Part shown: positions 32,011 through 39,393 of the stretch, one piece after another | Position numbering within the stretch: the stretch's first letter is position 1 | Layout: the number at the start of each line of letters is the position of its first letter | DNA from: Hyphomicrobiales bacterium | Lineage (GTDB): Bacteria; Pseudomonadota; Alphaproteobacteria; Rhizobiales; Rhizobiaceae | DNA: 64,000 bases | Direction: 5' to 3' | Assembly (NCBI GenBank): GCA_900468625.1 | Contig: UBUL01000001.1 | Location: forward strand, 292,440-356,439 | Translations under genes and position numbers: made by a program | Notes under the pieces: model-generated | Told to the model about the DNA's origin: nothing | Seen by the model: only the letters and a program-made list of their open reading frames with translations | The model's database searches: none

Positions 32011-32868
32011 TCAGCCTGAACGCGGTCTCCTGACCTTCGCCAGAATATCGTCCGAGAGCGCATTAACCAGAAGTTGGTCCGCGCCCTTGCGCGGCACGAG
32101 CACGAATTCCACATCCTCCAGCGTCGGCAGCCAGCCCGGCGCGGTCTCCAGCAAGCCGGCAGGCGCCATGCTCTTCGGCTGCACGAGAACGCCCATGCCA
32201 GCGCGCGCCGCCGCCGTCAAACCACTGAGGCTGCCGCAGGTGCAGACGATCCGCCATGGCATCTGCTGACGGCGCAGCGCTTCCAGAGCAACCGCGCGCG
32301 TAACGCTCGGGGTGGGAAAAGCGATCAGCGGCAGCGGCGCCGCAAGCTTGCGGATGCGGTCCGGATCGCGTGCCAACCAGACCAGCGGCTCACGGTAGAC
32401 GAGTTTGCCTCTTACGCCGCCGAGCCGGCGCTTGGCAAGCACGAGATCGAGATCGCCATTATCCTGCATCTCATAAAGCACGCCGCTGAGCGCGACCGTC
32501 AGCTCGAGATCGACCGATGGATGCGAGCGGACGAATTCCTCCAGAACGTCCGGGAGCTGGCTGGTGACGAAATCCTCGGAAACGCCGAGCCGAAGATTGC
32601 CGCGCAGGCTGTTGCCGGCAAAAAGCTGCCGCACCTCCCCTTCGATCGACAGCATCTGGCGCGCATGGCCCAGCAATGCCTCGCCATCGCCGGTCAGGAC
32701 GACCCGGTGCGTGTCGCGCGCCAAAAGCTTTCGCCCCAATTCGGCTTCCAACCGCTGTATGTGCTGACTGACCGTTGATTGCCCCAGCCCCAGCCGCTCC
32801 GCCGCCAGCGTGAAGCTGCCCATCTGCTCGACGGCGACGAAGCTGCGCAACTGCGAGAGATCGAGCAT
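32011..32868 (-). CDS. LysR family transcriptional regulator
   Basis: 285 residues from ATG 32868; the frame is open upstream to 32916 but this start fits the family N-terminus. The winged HTH is at 1-60 (LSQLRSFVAVEQMGSFTLAA, LGQSTVSQHIQRLEAELG) and a type 2 periplasmic-binding-like effector domain at about 90-285. It is divergent from the symporter-like gene across 108 bp, the typical arrangement for a LysR regulator controlling its neighbour. The effector is unknown. Palindromes in the shared region are candidate binding sites. Confidence 0.93.
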   Translation of the reverse strand: MLDLSQLRSFVAVEQMGSFTLAAERLGLGQSTVSQHIQRLEAELGRKLLARDTHRVVLTGDGEALLGHARQMLSIEGEVRQLFAGNSLRGNLRLGVSEDFVTSQLPDVLEEFVRSHPSVDLELTVALSGVLYEMQDNGDLDLVLAKRRLGGVRGKLVYREPLVWLARDPDRIRKLAAPLPLIAFPTPSVTRAVALEALRRQQMPWRIVCTCGSLSGLTAAARAGMGVLVQPKSMAPAGLLETAPGWLPTLEDVEFVLVPRKGADQLLVNALSDDILAKVRRPRSG

Positions 32869-32879
32869 GGCGTATCCTG

Positions 32880-32897
32880 TATCGCGATAACTGTTAT
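32880..32897. promoter_or_regulatory. Adjacent palindromes in the LysR/symporter divergent region
   Basis: TATCGCGATA (32880-32889) overlaps ATAACTGTTAT (32887-32897). Both lie within 30 bp upstream of the LysR start and are candidate autoregulatory sites; this is inferred from position. Confidence 0.45.
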
Positions 32898-32976
32898 TCC
32901 TTGCATCGTGGATCACAATAGGTCTATCTGCAAGGAGTAATTATCGAGACTTGCAAATGCGATTGGGGTAGGCACG

Positions 32977-34002
32977 ATGCGCCGCTTTCTTCCAGACACC
33001 TTCACCATGCTGCTGGTGCTCACCGTTCTGACGGCATCCTTCTTTCCGGTGCAGGGGACAAGCGCTCACTATTTCGGCATTGCCACCAACTTCGCCATCG
33101 GCCTGCTGTTCTTCCTGCATGGCGCGCGCCTGTCGCGTGATGTCGTTATCGCCGGCATGCTGCATTGGCGGCTGCATCTCGTTATCCTGCTGACGACCTT
33201 CGGCATCTTTCCGCTGCTGGTGCTGGCCATGGGCCATATCGTGCCGAACAGCATCCTGCCCGTGTCGCTCTACACCGGCCTGCTCTTCCTCAGCGTGCTG
33301 CCTTCGACGGTGCAATCCTCCATTGCCTTTACCTCCATCGCCGGCGGCAATGTGCCGGCGGCGATCTGCGCGGCGTCGGCCTCGAACATTTTCGGCATGT
33401 TCCTGACGCCGCTGCTCGTCGGCATCCTGTTTTCGGTCGGCGGCCAGGGCGGTGGCTTTTCCTGGGATGTTCTATGGCAGATCATGCTGCAGCTGCTCGC
33501 CCCCTTCATTGCCGGCCAATTGCTGCAGCCCTGGATCGGCGACTGGATTCGCTCGAAGAAGAAGATCTTGATGCCGGTCGATCGCGGCTCGATCCTCATG
33601 GTCGTCTATTCGGCCTTCAGCGAGGCCGTTGTGGAGGGTTTGTGGCATACCTTCTCGGTGATCGATATCGCAACGGTGATCGTCGCCAACATGGTGCTGC
33701 TTGCGATGGTGATCTGCATCACCATGTTCGGCAGCCGTGCTCTCGGTTTCGGAAAAGCCGACGAGATCACCATCACCTTCTGCGGCTCGAAGAAGTCGCT
33801 GGCAAGCGGCGTGCCGATGGCCAACGTCATCTTCGCCGGCCAGAGTATCGGCGCCATCGTGCTGCCGCTCATGCTGTTTCATCAGATCCAGCTGATGGCA
33901 TGTGCCGTGATTGCCCAGAAATACGCCGATGCCGCCAAACGGCGGGAGGCTGCGAAGGCTCACGCAGGCGGAAATTCCGGCGAAGCCAGCAATGCGGCCT
34001 GA
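32977..34002 (+). CDS. Bile acid:sodium symporter-like (SBF/BASS superfamily) membrane transporter
   Basis: 341 residues, almost entirely hydrophobic, with about ten membrane helices. Landmarks are FAIGLLFFLHGARLSRD, LPSTVQSSIAFTSIAGGNVPAAICAAS (conserved crossing region, shown in the 33300-33390 interval), and CGSKKSLASGVPMA, a sequence typical of the YfeH/SbfA-like subgroup. It probably transports an organic anion with Na+. Substrate is unknown; the divergent LysR regulator may sense it. The C-terminal 25 residues are hydrophilic and cytosolic. Confidence 0.9.
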   Translation: MRRFLPDTFTMLLVLTVLTASFFPVQGTSAHYFGIATNFAIGLLFFLHGARLSRDVVIAGMLHWRLHLVILLTTFGIFPLLVLAMGHIVPNSILPVSLYTGLLFLSVLPSTVQSSIAFTSIAGGNVPAAICAASASNIFGMFLTPLLVGILFSVGGQGGGFSWDVLWQIMLQLLAPFIAGQLLQPWIGDWIRSKKKILMPVDRGSILMVVYSAFSEAVVEGLWHTFSVIDIATVIVANMVLLAMVICITMFGSRALGFGKADEITITFCGSKKSLASGVPMANVIFAGQSIGAIVLPLMLFHQIQLMACAVIAQKYADAAKRREAAKAHAGGNSGEASNAA

Positions 34003-34025
34003 AGCCCCTGACGACACGCAAAGCG

Positions 34026-34056
34026 AAAGCGGCGCCCCGATGGAGCGCCGCCTCTT
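34026..34056 (+). terminator. Probable terminator of the symporter-like gene
   Basis: GCGGCGC (34029-34035) pairs with GCGCCGC (34045-34051), outer AAA/TTT pairs, followed by CTCTTTCG. Confidence 0.7.
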
Positions 34057-34103
34057 TCGATCTTGGGAGGATCAGAGTCTGACGGCTTGTCCCTCAGACC
34101 TCT

Positions 34104-34208
34104 TTAGAGCAATTCCAGGAAAAGTGCGCAGCGGTTTTCCGTCCGGAATTGCGCGAAAACAAGGAGATAGAGCGGTTCAGAGATTCCGTGAAAAACTGAA
34201 CCGCTCTA
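34104..34208. repeat. Dispersed rhizobial palindromic repeat overlapping the hsp20 stop codon
   Basis: Two consecutive cruciforms. In the first, GCAATTCC (34109-34116) pairs with GGAATTGC (34145-34152), with inner GGAAAA/TTTTCC. In the second, AGAGCGGTTCA (34169-34179) pairs with TGAACCGCTCT (34197-34207). The sequence matches, from memory, a repeat family found in many Rhizobiales intergenic regions. The hsp20 stop codon (34206-34208 on the minus strand) lies inside its right arm. Confidence 0.85.
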
Positions 34209-34670
34209 GTTGATGTGGGCCTCGATGGCCTTCGGGGTTTCCACCGGCTCTGCCGCGATGGAGATACGGCGGGGCTTCATGGCTTCCGGAATGTTGCGCA
34301 GCAGATCGATGTGCAGCAGACCGTTCTTCAGCGAAGCAGCCTGGACCTCGACATGGTCGGCGAGCTGGAAACGACGTTCGAAGGCACGCTTGGCGATACC
34401 GCGATAGAGATATTCGCTGGTTTCAGCCGGCTCTTCGCTCTTTTCGCCCTTGACCTGAAGGACATGGGCGTGGGCCTCGATGCTCAGTTCCTTTTCGTCG
34501 AAACCGGCAACGGCCATGGTGATGCGGTAGATGTTTTCACCGGTCCGCTCGATGTTGTAGGGCGGGTAGGTCTGAGCCTGATCCGGCTGACCAAGGCTGT
34601 CGAGCATGGTGAACAGACGGTCGAAACCGACGGTGGAACGGTAAAGGGGAGAGAAGTCTACGTGACGCAT
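34206..34670 (-). CDS. ibpA: Small heat shock protein (Hsp20/IbpA family)
   Basis: 154 residues. The N-terminal arm MRHVDFSPLYRSTVGFDRLF precedes an alpha-crystallin domain (about 35-130: YNIERTGENIYRITMAVAGF, FERRFQLADHVEVQAASLKNGLLHIDL), and a C-terminal extension follows. It is an ATP-independent holdase that keeps unfolding proteins soluble. Upstream are a near-consensus RpoH promoter and a roughly 100-nt leader that can fold like a ROSE thermosensor, so both transcription and translation should respond to heat. The stop codon is provided by an inserted-looking dispersed repeat. Confidence 0.95.
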   Translation of the reverse strand: MRHVDFSPLYRSTVGFDRLFTMLDSLGQPDQAQTYPPYNIERTGENIYRITMAVAGFDEKELSIEAHAHVLQVKGEKSEEPAETSEYLYRGIAKRAFERRFQLADHVEVQAASLKNGLLHIDLLRNIPEAMKPRRISIAAEPVETPKAIEAHIN

Positions 34671-34770
34671 GGAAGTCCTCCTGTGAGCGACAATTGCGAT
34701 TACAGTTCTTGTCCCATGACCCCACTCTGGCGGCCTCGGGACGGTTTCGCGAGCCCGTTTGGCACCCGCG
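34671..34770 (-). promoter_or_regulatory. ROSE-like RNA thermometer in the hsp20 5' UTR
   Basis: A leader of about 100 nt with three hairpins. Hairpin I is CGCGGG...CUCGCG near the 5' end, II is GUCCC...GGGAC, and III is the SD-masking stem at 34675-34691. In III, GUCGCU pairs with AGGAC around CACAGG with one bulged G. This is the UYGCU-against-AGGA arrangement typical of ROSE elements, and it sequesters part of the Shine-Dalgarno AGGAGG. Confidence 0.75.
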
Positions 34771-34776
34771 AAAAAG

Positions 34777-34805
34777 AGATGGGGATCGCTTTTCTTCAGT
34801 TCAAG
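34777..34805 (-). promoter_or_regulatory. RpoH (sigma-32) promoter of hsp20
   Basis: On the minus strand CTTGAA (34800-34805), 15-bp spacer, CCCCATCT (34777-34784). This is close to the RpoH consensus in both elements. It lies about 107 bp upstream of the hsp20 start. Confidence 0.85.
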
Positions 34806-34858
34806 CCCCCTGCATTGCCACGCCCGTTCTGCCGAAAATCACTGCGTGAACCGCAGAT

Positions 34859-35012
34859 GAACGGCTGGTTCGGGACCCGTTCAGGCTGGCTGACCTATCG
34901 TCAAACCATCGGAACACCATCGTCCGATGACTGAAGTGTATCGTCCCTTCTTCTTCAGTCCTTGCTCGGCCGGCGAAGCGGATCTCTCTATCTCCGCAAG
35001 CCGGCCTTTTTT
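34859..35012 (+). ncRNA. Candidate plus-strand small RNA with strong terminator
   Basis: Four consecutive hairpins on the plus strand: GAACGG/CCGTTC (34859-34882), CATCGGA/TCCGATG (34907-34929), ACTGAAG/CTTCAGT (34930-34959), then an intrinsic terminator (34968-35012). No plus-strand protein gene lies between 34002 and here, and an upstream terminator and repeat separate it from the symporter gene. The 5' end is not defined; no clean promoter was found. The family is not recognised. Confidence 0.5.
34968..35012 (+). terminator. Strong intrinsic terminator, plus strand
   Basis: GGCCGGC-GAA-GCGGA pairs with TCCGC-AA-GCCGGCC, followed by six T residues (35007-35012). On the minus strand the tract precedes rather than follows the hairpin, so it does not serve the DUF2000 gene as a canonical terminator. 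Confidence 0.85.
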
Positions 35013-35023
35013 CTTTGCGGGCA

Positions 35024-35440
35024 CTATCTCAGCAATTTCAGCGACCCGGTGAGCGACTTCACCCATTTCGATGGGCCGGCTATTCCCAGCCCGTCGATCA
35101 CCTCTTCCGCAAGATCGCGGCCGGGAAATGTAGCCTCATACTCCCTGTAGTCGTGCAGAGACCGCGCGAAAGCCGGAAAGGCGACGACCGCCCGCTCCCC
35201 CTGCTGGGGCAGGGCCTTCAGCAGTAGCGATCGGATGGCATCGGCATCGGCCTGCAACATCGGCACCGGCATGTTCGAGCTTATGTCTATCGCGCGCTCT
35301 TCTCTGTCCGCCAATCGCCGGGCCGCAAGTGCGGGAAACCGCGCGCCCAATCCGATCGCGATCGCGCCTGCGGTATTGGCAATCAGCCCGAGAGGCAGAG
35401 CCGGATTGATGACAATGGCGAGACGGATGTCGGGAAGCAT
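35024..35440 (-). CDS. DUF2000 family protein
   Basis: 138 residues matching the DUF2000 layout: VINPALPLGLIANTAGAIAIGLG at the N-terminus, then VPMLQADADAIRSLL, and a terminal FPGRDLAEEVIDGLGIAGP segment. No catalytic motif can be named and the family has no defined reaction. No signal peptide or membrane helix is convincing, so it is probably cytosolic. It is divergent from an Lrp/AsnC regulator across 130 bp and is presumably its target. Confidence 0.82.
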   Translation of the reverse strand: MLPDIRLAIVINPALPLGLIANTAGAIAIGLGARFPALAARRLADREERAIDISSNMPVPMLQADADAIRSLLLKALPQQGERAVVAFPAFARSLHDYREYEATFPGRDLAEEVIDGLGIAGPSKWVKSLTGSLKLLR

Positions 35441-35531
35441 GGAAAACCTTTGCTTTTGTCACGTTGGCTCGCAGAGTATCTCCAACGTTGTGGATATTCC
35501 TACCTTTCATTGCCAGAAATCGATGATATTA

Positions 35532-35544
35532 GGTAGAAGCTACC
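35532..35544. promoter_or_regulatory. Candidate Lrp/AsnC operator
   Basis: GGTAG-AAG-CTACC perfect inverted repeat, 27 bp upstream of the AsnC-type gene and within the divergent region. An additional CCTACC half-site lies near 35494. Confidence 0.45.
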
Positions 35545-35570
35545 GGTATAGATCGATATTCGAGTCATAT

Positions 35571-36050
35571 ATGCCTTCTGCCCTAGAGCCCATCGACCTG
35601 AAAATTCTCAACGCCCTGCAAAAGGACGGACGCCTGACCAACCAGGCGCTTTCATCCGAAGTCGGGCTCTCGACCTCGCCGTGCTGGCGGCGCGTGCGCC
35701 AGCTCGAGGAAACCGGCGTGATCCAAGGCTATACGGCCACCCTCGACCGGCGTCAGATCGGCCTCGGCGTCCTTGCCTTCATCCGGGTCAAGATCGACAG
35801 CCACAGCGAGGCGGAAGCAGAAGAATTCTCCCGCGACGTGCTGAAGCTCAGCGAGGTCGTCGCCTGCTACAGCATCGCCGGAGACGCGGATTTCCTGCTG
35901 CAGGTCGTGGCCGCCGATCTCGACAGCTATGCCGATTTTGCCATGGCCGTCGTTCGCCGTCTGCCGCGTATCAAGGAAATGCAGACGACCTTCGTGCTGA
36001 AAGAAATCAAGCCCTTCAAGGGTTTTCCGCTTGGGGTCGGCCAGCGATAG
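35571..36050 (+). CDS. Lrp/AsnC family transcriptional regulator
   Basis: 159 residues from ATG 35571; upstream in-frame codons run through the DUF2000 promoter region and are not plausible. The HTH is at about 5-60 (LDLKILNALQKDGRLTNQAL, VGLSTSPCWRRVRQLEETGVIQGY) and the RAM ligand domain at about 70-150 (FIRVKIDSHSEAEAEEF, VVACYSIAGDADFLLQVVAAD). Such regulators usually sense an amino acid and control an adjacent divergent gene, here DUF2000. Confidence 0.93.
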   Translation: MPSALEPIDLKILNALQKDGRLTNQALSSEVGLSTSPCWRRVRQLEETGVIQGYTATLDRRQIGLGVLAFIRVKIDSHSEAEAEEFSRDVLKLSEVVACYSIAGDADFLLQVVAADLDSYADFAMAVVRRLPRIKEMQTTFVLKEIKPFKGFPLGVGQR

Positions 36051-36183
36051 CGGCACAAGGCACGGATGCCAGGTACGGTATCGGGGAGACAGCGCGCCCA
36101 TGCGCCTCTTTACGTTTGGATCGAAGCCATCCTATTCTCAGGCAAGTGGCGGCCCGCCCCCGGGTATTGCCTGGGGGTATTGA

Positions 36184-37251
36184 ATGTCGGCGCTCTCTTT
36201 CTCGAAGATTTCCTCGTCGCTGAATGTATTGCTGGCAGTCATTGGTCTGCTGATAGTGGCGGTGCTTACGGCGCCCGACATAGCCGAACAGACAAGGTTC
36301 ATCCTGGAAGTCCTGCTTGCCGGCGTCTGGGCCGTCTATGTTCTGCAATTGATCGAGACGCTGGTCATACATCGCGCAAAAGACGTTCGCGGCAGGGCAC
36401 CGGAAATTGCCGTCGACGTGCTGGCCGTGCTGGTCCCTCTGGCCGCATTCCTTCTCATCCGCGGGCGTGATCAAAGCCTCTATTGCGCCATCTGGCTTTT
36501 GAAGCCGCTGCGCGGCTCGACCTTCTTCCGGCTGCTGGGCAGGGTCCTGACCAAGGAAGCACGCAACCTGATCGGCGTCACCTCGATCTTCGGCATCGTT
36601 CTGTTCGCCGCAGCGCTTGCCGCTTACATCATCGAGCGCGACGTCCAGCCCGACAAGTTTGGCAGCATTCCCCTCGCGATGTGGTGGGCTGTGACGACGC
36701 TGTCGACGACGGGCTATGGCGACGAGATTCCGCAAAGTTTCGCCGGCCGCGTCCTTGCCGGGCTGGTCATGATGTGCGGGATCGGCATCTTTGCCCTATG
36801 GGCCGGCATTCTCGCCACCGGCTTCTATGAAGAGGTTCGCCGTCAGGACTTCGTGCGCAACTGGCAGCTGGTGGCGGGAGTGCCGCTGTTTCAGAAGCTC
36901 GGTTCGGGCGCCCTCATCGAGATCGTACGGGCGCTGAGACCTCGCGTCGTGCCGGCCGGCGGCATTATCTGCCGCAAGGGCGAGGCCGGCGACCAGATGT
37001 ATTTCATCGTCGAAGGCCGCGTCAGCGTCGCCACGCCGACCCCGGTGGAACTCGGCTCCGGCAGCTTCTTCGGGGAGATGGCGCTGATCACCGGCGAGCC
37101 CCGGTCTGCAACCGTCAGCGCCGCGACCGAAGTCTCGCTGCTGTCGCTCTATTCATCGGATTTCCAGATGCTGTCGAGCAGCAGCCCGGAGATCGCCGAT
37201 ATCATCCGCAAGACCGCGCTGGAGCGACGCGGCACGGCGCCGAAGAGCTGA
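36184..37251 (+). CDS. Cyclic-nucleotide-gated potassium channel (MlotiK1-like)
   Basis: 355 residues, the same length as I recall for Mesorhizobium loti MlotiK1. S1-S4 voltage-sensor-like helices span about 10-125, S5-pore-S6 about 135-215 with selectivity filter STTGYGDE, a short C-linker, and a cyclic-nucleotide-binding domain at about 230-345. The phosphate-binding cassette FFGEMALITGEPRSATVSA with its Arg is intact. Expected function is a tetrameric inner-membrane K+ channel opened by cAMP. It lies between an AsnC regulator and an alpha/beta hydrolase; no functional link is evident. Confidence 0.94.
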   Translation: MSALSFSKISSSLNVLLAVIGLLIVAVLTAPDIAEQTRFILEVLLAGVWAVYVLQLIETLVIHRAKDVRGRAPEIAVDVLAVLVPLAAFLLIRGRDQSLYCAIWLLKPLRGSTFFRLLGRVLTKEARNLIGVTSIFGIVLFAAALAAYIIERDVQPDKFGSIPLAMWWAVTTLSTTGYGDEIPQSFAGRVLAGLVMMCGIGIFALWAGILATGFYEEVRRQDFVRNWQLVAGVPLFQKLGSGALIEIVRALRPRVVPAGGIICRKGEAGDQMYFIVEGRVSVATPTPVELGSGSFFGEMALITGEPRSATVSAATEVSLLSLYSSDFQMLSSSSPEIADIIRKTALERRGTAPKS

Positions 37252-37381
37252 TGTGGACGATCTTCATGGCGTCGGTCCTTGCACGCACCCTCCGGACAAA
37301 AGACAACAAACCTGTTGCAATTCCCCCCGCCTGCGCTATCCCCTTGAGATGAGACATTGGTCAGCGAGGCGCGACACCGTC

Positions 37382-38356
37382 ATGGATTCGATCCTCTATT
37401 CCACCGCGGACAATCCGGTGCCGGAAAACCGTACCGAAGGCTTCTTTGAAAGTTTCGACGCACGCAAGCTGCGCTATGCCGTCTTTCGCTGCGAGCAGCC
37501 GGTCGCCAAGGGAACGGTCGTGCTGCTGCAGGGCCGTAACGAATTCATCGAGAAATATTACGAGACGATCCGCGACCTTACAGGGAGGGGCCTTTGGGTA
37601 GCGACCTTCGATCTGCGCGGCCAGGGCGGATCGGAGCGACTGCTGAGAGACCCTTTGCGCGGCCACATCCGGCACTTTTCCGATTATGAGCGCGACCTGA
37701 CGGCCTTCCTCGACAAGATCGTCCTGCCGGATACGCGCCTGCCTTTTTTTCTCCTCGCCCATTCGACGGGCGGACTGATTGCCCTGTCTGCCGCGCCGAG
37801 GCTTGCAAGCCGCATCGACCGCATGGTGCTGTCGGCCCCCTTTATCGGCCTTACCGGTCACGGCGCCTCGCCGGGCTTTATCCGCCTCCTCTCCGGTGCC
37901 GTCAGCGGCATCGGTCTTGGCCGCATGCAATTCAGCAAGAAGTTCAAGGAAAGGCCATTTGCCGAGAATCCTCTGACGACGGACGAGCAACGCTACCGGC
38001 GCAACGTCGGTATCAGCACTGCCTACCCGCAGCTTTGCCTGGGGCCGCCGACGGCACGCTGGCTATCGCAGGCCTTGCGGGCGATCGGACAGGTCAACAT
38101 GCCCGAACATCTGTTTTCGATTCAGATCCCGACGGTGCTGATCGCGCCGACGCGGGACGGCGTGGTACCCTATGCCGATCAGGAGCGGCTATCTCGCTAT
38201 TTTCGCGCGGCACAGCTCGTACCTGTCCACGGCGCCAAGCATGAAATCCTGCAGGAACGGGATATCTACCGTAATCAGGCGCTGGCCGCGATCCATGCCT
38301 TCATCCCCGGCAGCGATGCTGAAACCAATGCCTACGAGATCGAAGCGGAAGCCTGA
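37382..38356 (+). CDS. Alpha/beta hydrolase, lysophospholipase L2 (PldB)-like
   Basis: 324 residues from ATG 37382; ATG 37349 is an alternative. The nucleophile elbow is LLAHSTGGLIAL (GXSXG variant AHSTGG, Ser about 134), the oxyanion region is VVLLQGRNEFIEKYYE, the acid is in LIAPTRDGVVPY and the His in VHGAKHEILQER. This is the serine aminopeptidase S33/PldB-type arrangement. There is no signal peptide. It probably acts on lysophospholipids or monoacylglycerols. It ends 3 bp from the convergent hisN gene. Confidence 0.88.
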   Translation: MDSILYSTADNPVPENRTEGFFESFDARKLRYAVFRCEQPVAKGTVVLLQGRNEFIEKYYETIRDLTGRGLWVATFDLRGQGGSERLLRDPLRGHIRHFSDYERDLTAFLDKIVLPDTRLPFFLLAHSTGGLIALSAAPRLASRIDRMVLSAPFIGLTGHGASPGFIRLLSGAVSGIGLGRMQFSKKFKERPFAENPLTTDEQRYRRNVGISTAYPQLCLGPPTARWLSQALRAIGQVNMPEHLFSIQIPTVLIAPTRDGVVPYADQERLSRYFRAAQLVPVHGAKHEILQERDIYRNQALAAIHAFIPGSDAETNAYEIEAEA

Positions 38357-38358
38357 TC

Positions 38359-39132
38359 TCAGCGAGACAGCACAGCCAGAGCCTGCTCGTAAACCGTGCG
38401 GCTGCCGGCTGCGATGATCGTTCCGCCTATTTCGGGGCGGCCGCCATCCCAGGTGGTCATGATGCCGCCGGCCTGCTCGACGACCGGAATGATGCCGCCG
38501 ACGTCATAGGGCTTCAGCGAATTCTCGATGACGAGGTCGATATGGCCTGCGGCCAGCAGCGCATAGGCGTAGCAATCGCAGCCATAACGGAAGAGCCGGA
38601 CCTGGTTCTCGATTTCGCGATATTTGGCAAGCTCCTCGCCGAGGAAGAGATGCGGCGAGGTGGTGAAAAGAGTTGCGTTCGAGAGGCTGCCGCAATCGCG
38701 GACCTGCAGCCGCCTTTCGCCGTCAGGACCGGAATAGGTGGCGCCATTGCCGTCGGCGAAATAGCGCTCGCCGGTAAAGGGCTGGTCGATCATCCCCATG
38801 GTGGCGCGGCCGTTCTTCTGCAGGCCGATCAGCGTGCCCCAGACGGGAACGCCCGAGATGAAGGCGCGCGTGCCGTCGATCGGGTCGATCACCCAGACAT
38901 GCTCCCGGTCGAGCCCGACATTGCCATGCTCCTCGCCCAGGATACCGTGATCGGGGAACTCGGCCTCGATCAATGCGCGAATCGCCTCTTCGGCGGCGCG
39001 ATCGCCTTCCGTCACCGGATCAAAGCCCTTGGCTTCCTTGTTGACCACGTCGATGCCGGCCCGGAAGCGCGGCAATGTTTCGGCCTTGGCCACTTCGGCA
39101 AGACGATAGAAGAACGAGCGATCAGGAAGCAT
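38359..39132 (-). CDS. hisN: Inositol-monophosphatase family protein, probable histidinol-phosphatase
   Basis: 257 residues from ATG 39132 (TTG 39138 is also in frame). It has the Mg2+-binding motifs of the family: ILGEEHG, WVIDPIDGTRAFISG (about 85-98) and LKPYDVGGIIPVVEQAGG. The family covers inositol-1-phosphatase, histidinol-phosphatase (HisN) and SuhB. The GTRAFISG sequence and overall length fit the HisN-type clade of actinobacteria and rhizobia, but no histidine gene is adjacent. Substrate assignment is therefore moderate. Confidence 0.85.
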   Translation of the reverse strand: MLPDRSFFYRLAEVAKAETLPRFRAGIDVVNKEAKGFDPVTEGDRAAEEAIRALIEAEFPDHGILGEEHGNVGLDREHVWVIDPIDGTRAFISGVPVWGTLIGLQKNGRATMGMIDQPFTGERYFADGNGATYSGPDGERRLQVRDCGSLSNATLFTTSPHLFLGEELAKYREIENQVRLFRYGCDCYAYALLAAGHIDLVIENSLKPYDVGGIIPVVEQAGGIMTTWDGGRPEIGGTIIAAGSRTVYEQALAVLSR

Positions 39133-39313
39133 GGTCAATCCGGGTAAATGGCGGGATGAGCGATGTCATAACCCATATGGGCCTTGAAGCAAACCGGATG
39201 ATGACGCGGCAGGCGGAATGCCTGCCGATCAGGCAGGATTTTCGAATATGCCTAAATATTTTGCACCGCAATAAAATGCTTGACATTTGTGCAGTGCGGC
39301 AGCAACATGCAAC
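39133..39313. other. Upstream region with alternative hairpins
   Basis: No gene is visible. GCAGGC (39209-39214), GCCTGCC (39220-39226) and GGCAGG (39232-39237) allow two mutually exclusive hairpins. The region lies between the hisN start and the sRNA promoter. Confidence 0.5.
39280..39308 (+). promoter_or_regulatory. Promoter of the small RNA gene
   Basis: TTGACA (39280-39285), 17-bp spacer, CAACAT (39303-39308). The -35 element is perfect; the -10 is weak. Predicted initiation is at about 39314, the first base of hairpin 1. Confidence 0.7.
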
Positions 39314-39393
39314 TACAGTCTTCTGACTGTAAATACCCTCCTTGGGTGTTTCCTCCCTAGACTTAGCCGCGCCACAAGCGCGGTTCTTTTTTT
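39314..39393 (+). ncRNA. Small regulatory RNA with anti-Shine-Dalgarno loops
   Basis: About 80 nt. Hairpin 1 is TACAGTC/GACTGTA (39314-39331) with a TTCT loop. Hairpin 2 is AATACCC/GGGTGTT (39332-39350) with loop TCCTT. A single-stranded stretch TCCTCCCTAG (39351-39360) follows, then terminator CCGCGC-CACAA-GCGCGG (39367-39383) with a 7-T tract to 39393. The CCUCC-type segments exposed in a loop and linker resemble rhizobial trans-acting sRNAs that target ribosome-binding sites (NfeR/alpha-r14 and EcpR1 type). The exact family is not assigned. Confidence 0.75.
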
